Shown piece after piece: positions 15,897 through 23,106 of a DNA stretch of 28,261 nt. The notes beneath the pieces were generated by a model. That model ran no database searches, was not told the DNA's origin, and worked only from the letters and a program-made list of their open reading frames with translations. The stretch's first letter is position 1. Every line of letters begins with the position of its first letter. A program made the translations under genes and the position numbers. The stretch spans positions 1-28,261 of the forward strand of contig CAMXYK010000015.1 in NCBI GenBank assembly GCA_947253155.1. Direction: 5' to 3'. This stretch comes from an uncultured Bifidobacteriaceae bacterium. GTDB taxonomy: Bacteria > Actinomycetota > Actinomycetes > Actinomycetales > Bifidobacteriaceae.

Positions 15897-15990
15897 GACT
15901 AGTAAAAACTAGCGAAAGTTTGCGAAAACTAGCGAAAATTTACGAAAAATAACGCGAAAATTCGCTAAAAATAATGTGCAAAAAATGTCC
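15894..15990 (+). repeat. Degenerate repeats after the ATPase gene
   Basis: ACTAGCGAAA recurs at 15908 and 15928, followed by related GCGAAAATT words. Stops TAA/TAG at 15894, 15900, 15903, 15910 and 15930 close every frame. TAGCGAA and TTCGCTA could form a 7-bp stem, but no T-run follows. Confidence 0.5.
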
Positions 15991-15994
15991 ATTA

Positions 15995-16022
15995 TTGTGC
16001 ATAAATTGGGTATTTGTATGCT
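15995..16022 (+). promoter_or_regulatory. Putative rplS promoter
   Basis: TTGTGC (15995-16000) and TATGCT (16017-16022) are 16 bp apart. TATGCT is also the -10 proposed for tRNA-Ser. A start near 16029 leaves a leader of about 160 nt before rplS. Confidence 0.5.
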
Positions 16023-16028
16023 TTCGAT

Positions 16029-16191
16029 AAAAGGATGCCGCATAGTTCTTTTATCTTTAGGTCTAGTTGCTTCTTAGTTAAGATTGCACGGATCGAAAGC
16101 CCCCAAAAAGCGAACTTTTTGGGAAAGATTACGCTAGATTAAATTCTCTAGCTAACTGTACGTCGATATGCGGCGGCGATGGAGGAATATT
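16029..16191 (+). promoter_or_regulatory. Structured rplS leader, possible L19 autoregulatory element
   Basis: CCCAAAAAG (16102-16110) pairs with CTTTTTGGG (16115-16123) over a CGAA loop. Downstream, GCTAGA (16133-16138) pairs with TCTAGC (16147-16152). Neither stem is followed by a T-run. L19 leaders that bind the protein are known in other bacteria; whether this one does is inference. The leader ends with GGAGGAA (16181-16187), five nucleotides before the ATG. Confidence 0.45.
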
Positions 16192-16557
16192 ATGGTAAAT
16201 GCTGTAGAAGCATTTGATGCTAAGCATCTTAAGGCAGCTGAGGAAATCCCAGCTTTCCGTCCTGGCGACACCGTTGATGTCAACGTTAAGATTCAGGAAG
16301 GTAACAACACTCGTATTCAGACCTTCACCGGCGTGGTGATTGCTCGTAAGGGTGCTGGCGTTCGTGAAACTTTCGTTGTTCGTAAGGTGAGCTTCGGCAC
16401 TGGTGTTGAGCGTCGTTTCCCACTTCATTCTCCAGCTATTGACTCCATTAAGCTGGTTCGTAGTGGTCGTGTTCGTCGTGCTAAGCTTTACTACTTGCGC
16501 GCTTTGCGTGGCAAGGCAGCTCGTATTGCTGAGCGTCGCGATAACTCTGCTAAGTAA
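16192..16557 (+). CDS. rplS: 50S ribosomal protein L19
   Basis: L19 is a 121-residue large-subunit protein lying at the interface with the small subunit. Diagnostic stretches are FRPGDTVDVNVKIQEGNNTRIQTF, FTGVVIARKGAGVRETFVVRK, and the C-terminal RSGRVRRAKLYYLRALRGKAARI. ATG 16192 has a strong Shine-Dalgarno (GGAGGAA); the open frame begins eight codons earlier at a TTG/ATG-like site without support. The usual upstream partners (rpsP, rimM, trmD) are absent; here rplS has its own leader and is followed 31 bp later by lepB and then rnhB, an order common in actinobacteria. Confidence 0.97.
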   Translation: MVNAVEAFDAKHLKAAEEIPAFRPGDTVDVNVKIQEGNNTRIQTFTGVVIARKGAGVRETFVVRKVSFGTGVERRFPLHSPAIDSIKLVRSGRVRRAKLYYLRALRGKAARIAERRDNSAK

Positions 16558-16588
16558 ATTATTAGAACCATTGTGAAGGATACATATT

Positions 16589-17380
16589 ATGGCTGATGGC
16601 ACGCAAATTAGCGATACTCATATCGTTGCTGTAGCGGGTCATGGCCTTGATCCTTCACCGGTTCCGCCTGAGCCGGAAGGCTACGTTCCTTCCGGCTCTC
16701 GCATGTCTAGAAGAAAATCCGGCAAAAGCAAGCATTTTGCTCATGCTCGTCGCAATGGTAATGACCATTTTTCGTTACGAGATGTAATCACTTGGTTTGG
16801 TATTCCAGTTCTTGTAGTAATACTTGTGCGACTATTTTTGCTTGGTGCTTATACTATTCCTTCCGGATCTATGCTAGACACTATTCATATTGGCGATTAT
16901 GTGATTACGTCTAAGCTTACGCCGCGCATATTTTCTCTTCAGCGTGGAGATATTGTTGTTTTTGAAGATCCTGCGCATTGGTTAAGCGGTGAGAGTAGTG
17001 CTAACGGTGTTGTTGGCAATGATTTAATTAAGCGTCTTATTGGCTTACCTGGTGATGTTGTAGAGTGCAAAGGCGCAGGCGAGCCTATTACTGTTAATGG
17101 TGTAACAGTGCACGAATCTGCTTATATTCGTCCTGGCGTGGACCCTAGCGCTTTTGCGTTTAAAGTAAAAGTTAAGCCAGATCATGTTTTTGTATTAGGC
17201 GACAATCGCGCTAATTCTGCAGATTCTCGCTATCATCGAAACGATGGTGACGATGGTTTAGTGCCAATTTCTAAAATTGAAGGCGTTGCTGTATTCCGTT
17301 CGTGGCCGCTAAATAGAATCGGCTTTTTGGAAGATCATCACGACGCTTTTGATGGCGTGCCAGATAATTACGTAAAGTAA
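16589..17380 (+). CDS. lepB: Signal peptidase I
   Basis: LepB removes signal peptides from secreted proteins at the outer face of the membrane. The 263-residue protein has a cytoplasmic, basic N-terminal region (1-65), one membrane segment (about 67-88) and then the catalytic domain. The Ser motif IPSGSMLDTIHIGDYVI places the nucleophile at S94. The Lys motif is NDLIKRLIGLPGDVVE, with K148 as general base. The GDNRANSADSRYH box lies near 210-222. GAAGGA precedes the ATG. The gene is 31 bp after rplS and 13 bp before rnhB, so probably in one operon. Likely clients in this window include the G5/transglycosylase protein, if its N-terminus is cleaved. Confidence 0.95.
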   Translation: MADGTQISDTHIVAVAGHGLDPSPVPPEPEGYVPSGSRMSRRKSGKSKHFAHARRNGNDHFSLRDVITWFGIPVLVVILVRLFLLGAYTIPSGSMLDTIHIGDYVITSKLTPRIFSLQRGDIVVFEDPAHWLSGESSANGVVGNDLIKRLIGLPGDVVECKGAGEPITVNGVTVHESAYIRPGVDPSAFAFKVKVKPDHVFVLGDNRANSADSRYHRNDGDDGLVPISKIEGVAVFRSWPLNRIGFLEDHHDAFDGVPDNYVK

Positions 17381-17393
17381 GTTATTAAAAATC

Positions 17394-18119
17394 ATGCCCA
17401 AAAAATTACTTACTATACCGTTAATTCCATCTTTAACGCATGAACAATCTTTACTTTCTGAAGGCTACGATTGGGTTATTGGATTAGATGAAGTTGGTCG
17501 CGGATCTTTAGCAGGGCCAGTAATGGTTGGTGCTGCTGTTATTGGTAAGTCGCAAGTAGAAGCGCAAAATTTTCCGGAAGGTTTAGCTGATTCTAAATTA
17601 CTTACTGAGCATAAGCGTGAAGCACTGTATGAGCCTTTGCAAAAGTGGTGTACTTTTTGGGCTATTGGATCATGCACGAATAAAGAAATTGACGAGTGGG
17701 GCATAAGCTACGCGCTAGGGGTAGCAGCATTAAAAGCAATTGCAAAAGTAGAAACTGATCTTCTTAAAATTAAATTACAAAAAAGCACGAAAAGTGAGAA
17801 AAGCACGAAAATTGCGGCAATATTAGATGGTCCTTGCGATTATATTGATAAAGTTGCGAATACTTTTGACGCACCATCCGTGCCGATTCCTGTAAACGTA
17901 CACACTTTAGTAAAAGCAGATCGTCAGTGCGCTAGCGTTGCTGCTGCTGCAGTTTTAGCAAAAGTTACAAGAGATAATCTTATGGTATCTTTGGCAAATA
18001 AACCGCAGTATTTAGCTTACGATTGGGCTAGCAATAAAGGTTACGGCTCTCTTGCTCATCGTAACGCAATCAAAGAAGTAGGTCCTAGCGATTTGCACAG
18101 ACTTTCGTGGAATTTATAA
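17394..18119 (+). CDS. rnhB: Ribonuclease HII
   Basis: RNase HII nicks the RNA strand of RNA-DNA hybrids and removes misincorporated ribonucleotides from DNA. The 241-residue enzyme has the active-site motif IGLDEVGRGSLAGPV (D32, E33), DSKLLTEHKRE (66-76), ILDGPCDYID with D145, and VKADRQCASVAAAAVLAKVTR with D176. The C-terminal substrate-binding motif is DWASNKGYGSLAHRNAI. Val replaces the more usual Ala in DEAGRG. A short Lys/Ser-rich insert (about 128-140) interrupts the region before ILDG. No clear Shine-Dalgarno precedes ATG 17394. It lies 13 bp after lepB and 13 bp before the LacI-type gene. Confidence 0.95.
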   Translation: MPKKLLTIPLIPSLTHEQSLLSEGYDWVIGLDEVGRGSLAGPVMVGAAVIGKSQVEAQNFPEGLADSKLLTEHKREALYEPLQKWCTFWAIGSCTNKEIDEWGISYALGVAALKAIAKVETDLLKIKLQKSTKSEKSTKIAAILDGPCDYIDKVANTFDAPSVPIPVNVHTLVKADRQCASVAAAAVLAKVTRDNLMVSLANKPQYLAYDWASNKGYGSLAHRNAIKEVGPSDLHRLSWNL

Positions 18120-18132
18120 GCGAGGTTTAAGT

Positions 18133-19236
18133 ATGGCAAAAAACGAAGCAAAACGCGCGTCAATGCTCGACGTTGCGCGTGCAGCTAACGTAAGTCATCA
18201 AACTGTTTCTCGCGTTATTAACAATTCTCCGGATGTTTCTGCAAATACTCGCATGCGAGTTTTAAAAGTAATTGAGCAATTAGATTATCATCCAAGCAAT
18301 TCTGCGCGCTCGCTAGCAACGCATCAATCTCGCACATTAGGTCTTATTGTAGGCGCTTTAGCCAGCTCGTCCTACAATATTATTTCCCCAATTGAGGCTC
18401 AAGCAAAAGCGCGCGGATTATTTCTTTCCGTAAGCATGGTGAACGAAACATTATGCGAACAAAGCGATATTCAAGACTTATGCGAAAACTTTGAAGAACA
18501 AAATGTAGATGCTCTTATAGTCGACGCACCAACCGACGCAATATTTACGTCACTATGCAAATCACGAATTATTAAGCCTTGCGTATGTATTACATCTACT
18601 CACGGAGCTATAAGCGCGCATGAAGGCATGAATATTTTGCGCCGTCACAATAATATTGATTATTCAATAATTGGCACAAATCATTGGCGCGCAATGAGCG
18701 ATATTGTGTCTCTTATTTCTCATTATGGTCATAAAAATGCTATTTATTTTGCAGGTCCTTCTAAGTGGAGAGGATCTTCAACGCGTTTAATTGCGTGGAG
18801 GTCGCTTTCTGCATCCCAAGGCATTCATTCGCATATTATTCAATGCTCGTCGTGGAAATCTTCAGAAAGTTACGCGCGAATGAATCATATGCTGGAAAAA
18901 TTTGGTATTGACGGAACTTCGCTACCAAGCGTTGTTGTTACTTCAAGCGATGAGCAAGCGGTTGGAGTTGTGCGCTCGCTGTATGAGCATGGTTTGAAAA
19001 TTCCTAGCGATATTAGCGTTGTTGGTTTTGGTGATATTCCTGCAATAAGCGATTTCTTCCCACCTTTAACAACCGTAAGTATTGACGCTCAGCAATTGGG
19101 TTCGTTGGCTGTTAGGGAAGCGTTGCGTTTGATTCATCATGGCCCTGAGCCTGCGTTTACAGATATGGCTCATGGCGTTGGGCAAATACCTGCAAGTGTA
19201 AAATTGCGTTCTTCTCTTGCTGTTGTTTTGAGATAA
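18133..19236 (+). CDS. LacI-family transcriptional regulator
   Basis: This 367-residue repressor has an N-terminal helix-turn-helix: MLDVARAANVSHQTVSRVINN (11-31), followed by the hinge LDYHPSNSARSLATHQSRTLGLIV typical of the family. The remainder is a periplasmic-binding-protein-like effector domain (about 65-365), with VVVTSSDEQAVGVVRSLYEHGLKIPSDISVVGFGDIP near the C-terminus. Such regulators usually sense sugars. GAGGTTTA precedes ATG 18133. It follows rnhB by 13 bp, so it may be read from the rplS operon. No sugar transporter or glycosidase is adjacent, so its targets and ligand are unknown; the downstream ABC-like gene is a possible target only by position. Confidence 0.92.
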   Translation: MAKNEAKRASMLDVARAANVSHQTVSRVINNSPDVSANTRMRVLKVIEQLDYHPSNSARSLATHQSRTLGLIVGALASSSYNIISPIEAQAKARGLFLSVSMVNETLCEQSDIQDLCENFEEQNVDALIVDAPTDAIFTSLCKSRIIKPCVCITSTHGAISAHEGMNILRRHNNIDYSIIGTNHWRAMSDIVSLISHYGHKNAIYFAGPSKWRGSSTRLIAWRSLSASQGIHSHIIQCSSWKSSESYARMNHMLEKFGIDGTSLPSVVVTSSDEQAVGVVRSLYEHGLKIPSDISVVGFGDIPAISDFFPPLTTVSIDAQQLGSLAVREALRLIHHGPEPAFTDMAHGVGQIPASVKLRSSLAVVLR

Positions 19237-19557
19237 ATTTCGTTTGCGAAAGTGATAAAAGTGCTAAATAAACTGACGAATAAAGTGCTAAATTGCAAAA
19301 TTTAGTCTACGTAAAACACTTTGTGAAACACTCTGTGAAACACTTTGTGGAACAATTGCGTAACGCTTTATTAAACACTTATAAAACATCTTTAAATCTT
19401 TGCTAGTTAGAGTTGCAAAAATGGCTTAAAATCAGCATAATTACGCGGTTGCCGGCGTGTTGATGGTGTGTGCACAGCGTAATCTTGAAAGCAGTTGGGA
19501 CACTTTATTTTTTGAAAAATTTAGAGGATTTTTTAGATAAGGAAAAGGATTCAGGAG
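19237..19557 (+). other. Intergenic region between LacI gene and ABC-like gene
   Basis: No gene is seen in these 321 bases. Several TAA triplets follow the lacI stop. Three 12-bp direct repeats of AAACACTTTGTG occupy 19314-19349 (the middle copy has C for T). Inverted arms ATTACGC (19440-19446) and GCGTAAT (19477-19483) enclose a G+C-rich loop. AAAAGGA (19543-19549) is the probable ribosome binding site for the next gene, eight nucleotides before its ATG. Confidence 0.55.
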
Positions 19558-22122
19558 ATGATAAATCGCTGTTTTGCGTTCGTTCCAGGCATTAAGCATT
19601 TAGTTGCTTTAAGGTCGACGTGCCTCGCGATTTCTTATCTTATGAATATCGCTTTTGTGTACGTGTGCGTTGGCATGCTTTCTCCTGTTCTTAGGCCGGT
19701 GCGTTCAGTTGGAACTTCTTTAATGAGTTCTATTGAATTAACGTCTTATATTATTGTTATTGCGGCTATTATTTTGTTTAAATATGTTGCTTTTCATGGC
19801 TCCTGCACAATAGCAACAGATATTGAATCTCGAGTTGCTATGCGTTTGCGTCCTAAAATGTTGCACGCAATGTTGTCTTTGCGCTCTGCAGATATTGAAG
19901 ACGCTAGAGATTTTGCATCGCTATCCGTAAATGATGATATTGCGGCTCTTCAACGTTTTATTGCAGTTCTCGTGCCGCAAATTTTAGCTGCTATTCCAGT
20001 TCCAATAGTTATTTCTGCAGCATTATTTACAGTTAACCCAGCTATTGCCGGAATTTGCGCGTTGAGTGCAATATTTAATATTGCTTCCTTGCTTTTAGTT
20101 TTAATTTTAGGATCTAAAACTTTAAGATGCTTAAGCACGTTATGCGCATACGTTATTACTGGAATTGCTATTGTTGCAACTGTTTGGCTGTCCTCAGTTA
20201 AGGGAGTTGGGCTTGCTGCAGCATTGCTTACTATGCCTTTATTAATGCTTAGCGTGCAGCCTTTGCGAAGCGTTAGTAAATACATGCACGTTGTTAAAAA
20301 CGCTGTTCACGGCATGAGTCATGTTGAATCTTTGCTTAGAATGGTGAATGATTCTTCTGCGCCAATAGCATTTAGCGATGATGGTTCAACGTTATCTTTG
20401 CCAGATGGTGTTACGAATGTTGCTTTGCGTATGCGTTGCGATATTAAAAACGATAATGCGCATAATAGCAGCCATGATGCTAATGAAGTTGAGCGCTTAT
20501 CAATAGTTGCTCGTTCTGGCGATTTGCAAATCGTTCCAAGCAAATACCATGCTGCTATGCGCGAGGGTATACTTTCTGGCTCTGGTTTTAATAAATCTGC
20601 GGATGTATTACTTTCTTACAGCGACCGTTATGAAGTTAGCGAAGATGATATTTCTCCATTCGTAGTCTCGGATGCTTTCGGCGCTAATGAGAATGCTTCA
20701 TATTTGCCGCTTAACGATGCAACTCCTGGAGCTTTGGCAGATATTGTAACTGTAGTAAGCGAAAGAAGTCACTTATTTGCAACGACTTTGCGAGAAAACT
20801 TACTTTTAGCAGCTCCAACTGCCACAACTACTGCAATGTGGGATGCATTGCGCGCAGTTCGAGTAGATGGCGTTGTTTATGCAGATTATGACGGCTTAGA
20901 TATGCCAATAGACCGTTTATTTAATAATTCTGACTCAACGTATAATCCTGAAGATATTATGCGTCGAATTATTCTTGCGCGCGCTTTGCTTCGTCATACG
21001 CCTGTTTATATTTTTGATTATTCTGCGCAATCTATGAGTAATGCAGAAGCTGAAACAATTATTAAAATATTGCGACGCGTTTCGACTACTCTTGCAAACG
21101 TAATTGTTCTTATGCCTAACGATGCTGGCGTATCTTCAACAGATTCAAAAGTTACTGTAGAAACGTATCGTCATATTGCAAAATCTAAATCGCAACAAAA
21201 TGGCGAAAATAAAGAGAATAGCGAAAGTAGCAAATCTTCTGATTCTAAAAAGAATACTTCTAAATCTTCTCTTGTAAATATTGCGTCTGAAGGTATTTCT
21301 TCTGTATCGAATTGTGCGTCGAAAGTACGTTCTGTTTCAAAGTGGAAGCGCGCACTTTTTGCAATTATTTCTATGCTTAGCACAGCATTAAATCTTGCGT
21401 GTGCAGTATTTATTCCTGTAGCGATTGTTGCTGCAATGTTTGCTGTAGCAGGGCGACCAATATTTGGTTTTGTAATGCAACAATGTGTGCTTGCTGCTGT
21501 GTGCTGTATGGCTGTTCGTGCGCTTACTTTAGTTGTGTCGTTTGCAGGTTTAGATATGCATCACGATAGATGGCATAAGGCTCATTTAAGTATGAATGTT
21601 GGTATGGTTTGTGCTGTTGTGCCGCTTATGGTTGTGCTTTACTATTTTGATGCGAATTTGTCGTATGTGGCGATTGCAGCTTGCGTTCTTATTATGTTTG
21701 TTGTGCCAAGATATTTGATTATAAGATCGAAGCATATTGTAAACAAAGTGCGCTTAGAGCAGCATGAAGTTGAGTGTGAAGTAAGTGATATTGAACTTGG
21801 CATTGATGAAGTGCTTGCTTTTAGGCAGGGTGAGCATTGCGTTAATCATATGGTTGAGTCGATGCGTAAAGTTTCGCAACAAAATATGCGTTTAGAGCGT
21901 AAAATTGCGTCAATTTCTGCGTTCGTGCTGTCACTTTCATTAGCAAGTATTGCTACTGCTGCACTTGTGGTGTCTAATACAATTCATCCAATTCCGGCAA
22001 ATATTCCAGCTTGGAGCACCGTGTACGCTGTTATGGCAATGGTTTTGCTAGTAATTATGATTCAGCAGGTAGTTGATGTGGTTTTGCAACGCATACCTTC
22101 TATAGTCAAAATAAGAAAATAA
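19558..22122 (+). CDS. CydDC-like fused ABC exporter relative with degenerate ATPase domain
   Basis: This 854-residue membrane protein is laid out as membrane domain (about 15-265), nucleotide-binding-like domain (270-545), Ser/Lys-rich linker (545-595) and a second membrane domain (598-850). A second ATPase domain is missing. The middle domain keeps an exporter Q-loop region, VVSERSHLFATTLRENLLLA (399-418), and IILARALLRHTPVYIFD (471-487), the segment after the signature plus Walker B. A Walker A P-loop is absent where expected (about 315-345), LSGGQ is replaced by YNPED (462-466), and the Walker B aspartate is followed by Tyr instead of Glu. The first membrane domain seems shortened around 186-195. 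The frame is intact throughout, so it is not an obvious pseudogene. ATP hydrolysis is unlikely. Relationship to CydDC-type exporters is inferred from domain order. Confidence 0.65.
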   Translation: MINRCFAFVPGIKHLVALRSTCLAISYLMNIAFVYVCVGMLSPVLRPVRSVGTSLMSSIELTSYIIVIAAIILFKYVAFHGSCTIATDIESRVAMRLRPKMLHAMLSLRSADIEDARDFASLSVNDDIAALQRFIAVLVPQILAAIPVPIVISAALFTVNPAIAGICALSAIFNIASLLLVLILGSKTLRCLSTLCAYVITGIAIVATVWLSSVKGVGLAAALLTMPLLMLSVQPLRSVSKYMHVVKNAVHGMSHVESLLRMVNDSSAPIAFSDDGSTLSLPDGVTNVALRMRCDIKNDNAHNSSHDANEVERLSIVARSGDLQIVPSKYHAAMREGILSGSGFNKSADVLLSYSDRYEVSEDDISPFVVSDAFGANENASYLPLNDATPGALADIVTVVSERSHLFATTLRENLLLAAPTATTTAMWDALRAVRVDGVVYADYDGLDMPIDRLFNNSDSTYNPEDIMRRIILARALLRHTPVYIFDYSAQSMSNAEAETIIKILRRVSTTLANVIVLMPNDAGVSSTDSKVTVETYRHIAKSKSQQNGENKENSESSKSSDSKKNTSKSSLVNIASEGISSVSNCASKVRSVSKWKRALFAIISMLSTALNLACAVFIPVAIVAAMFAVAGRPIFGFVMQQCVLAAVCCMAVRALTLVVSFAGLDMHHDRWHKAHLSMNVGMVCAVVPLMVVLYYFDANLSYVAIAACVLIMFVVPRYLIIRSKHIVNKVRLEQHEVECEVSDIELGIDEVLAFRQGEHCVNHMVESMRKVSQQNMRLERKIASISAFVLSLSLASIATAALVVSNTIHPIPANIPAWSTVYAVMAMVLLVIMIQQVVDVVLQRIPSIVKIRK

Positions 22123-22195
22123 GTACTTGTAAGTAATTATCTTGTGTTGCAATAAAAGTAAAAATGTATATGCATTCTAGGTTGGGGGAGTGAAT

Positions 22196-22909
22196 ATGCG
22201 TAATAAAAATTCACATGATTCGCGTTTTAATGCTTTACTGTGGCTTCTACTTCTTGCTGTGCTATGCGGTATTGTTATTGGCTTAGTATTGCCAAAAATT
22301 GATCACACAGTAGGCAAAATTACTGGCGAATATGAAGCAAGTGGGCAAGCAGCTGAAGCGCTAAAAAGGCTTCGCGTGGCGAAACCTTATCGCAGCGGTT
22401 ATGAACGTCAAGTATTTGGGTACAGAACAACGGACAACGATGGTAATGGTTGCGATGTGAGAGAAGACGTTTTGTCGCGAGATTTGAAAAATGTGCGTTA
22501 CAAATATGCAGGATCTTGCAAAGTCAGATCAGGCCTACTTAAAGATCCGTACACTGGGTTGAATATTCATTTCGTGCGCGGTCGCAAAACAAGTGCTTTA
22601 GTGCAAATAGATCATGTTGTTGCGCTACAGAATGCTTGGGAATCTGGAGCGTGGAAGTGGAATACTGCCAAACGCTTAAAGTTTGGTAACGATATGCTTA
22701 ATTTATTAGCTGTACAAGGCAAAGCAAATCAAGAAAAAGGTTCTGCTTCTGCAGCTTATTGGCTACCTTCAAATAAGTCATTTAGATGCGATTATGTAGC
22801 GCGTCAAATTGCTGTTAAATATAAGTACGGTCTTAGTGTGACGCGCGAAGAAAAAGAAAGCATGTCAGGAATATTGCATAACTGCCATGCGCAAAAGCTA
22901 CCGAAGTAA
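22196..22909 (+). CDS. Membrane-anchored HNH nuclease (GmrSD C-terminal/DUF1524-like)
   Basis: This 237-residue protein has a short basic N-terminus, one membrane segment (about 12-33) and an exported-side domain. The domain follows the DUF1524-type HNH pattern: TDNDGNGCDVREDVLSRDL (79-97), ALVQIDHVVALQNAW (134-148, catalytic H140), FGNDMLNLLAVQGKANQEKG (163-182, N165 and N176) and AAYWLP followed by RCDYVARQ. C86 and C108 could form a disulfide, consistent with an extracytoplasmic location. GGGGGAG at 22184-22190 supports the ATG at 22196 over the GTG at 22190, which overlaps the Shine-Dalgarno. It is 73 bp after the ABC-like gene. A role in nucleic-acid scavenging, uptake or attack is inference. 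Confidence 0.82.
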   Translation: MRNKNSHDSRFNALLWLLLLAVLCGIVIGLVLPKIDHTVGKITGEYEASGQAAEALKRLRVAKPYRSGYERQVFGYRTTDNDGNGCDVREDVLSRDLKNVRYKYAGSCKVRSGLLKDPYTGLNIHFVRGRKTSALVQIDHVVALQNAWESGAWKWNTAKRLKFGNDMLNLLAVQGKANQEKGSASAAYWLPSNKSFRCDYVARQIAVKYKYGLSVTREEKESMSGILHNCHAQKLPK

Positions 22910-23106
22910 AATTCAGGCAAATGTTCCAAAAACCAGCCAATCCAGCTACAAACGTGATGAGGTGTGCGCGTGTTTGTGGACTTGCGGCTGTCTTAAGTAC
23001 ACAAACGTGATGAGGTGTGCGCGTGTTTGTGGACTTACACCCAACTCAAGTACACAAACACGAGGTAAAACTCCGGCAAATGTTCCATAAAACGAATGCG
23101 TGCGAT
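22895..23106 (+). repeat. Array B: four 53-bp palindromic units between convergent genes
   Basis: The two central units (22948-23000, 23001-23053) are identical over their first 36 bases. The flanking units (22895-22947, 23054-23106) are diverged at the start but share GGCAAATGTTCCA at 22916 and 23075, which is 159 bp, or three periods, apart. Arms start 23 bp apart (22946/22969 and 22999/23022), with CGTGTTTGTGG as the right arm. Four periods end exactly where the MFS stop codon begins (23107). The first unit overlaps the HNH gene's last codons and stop. Confidence 0.9.
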
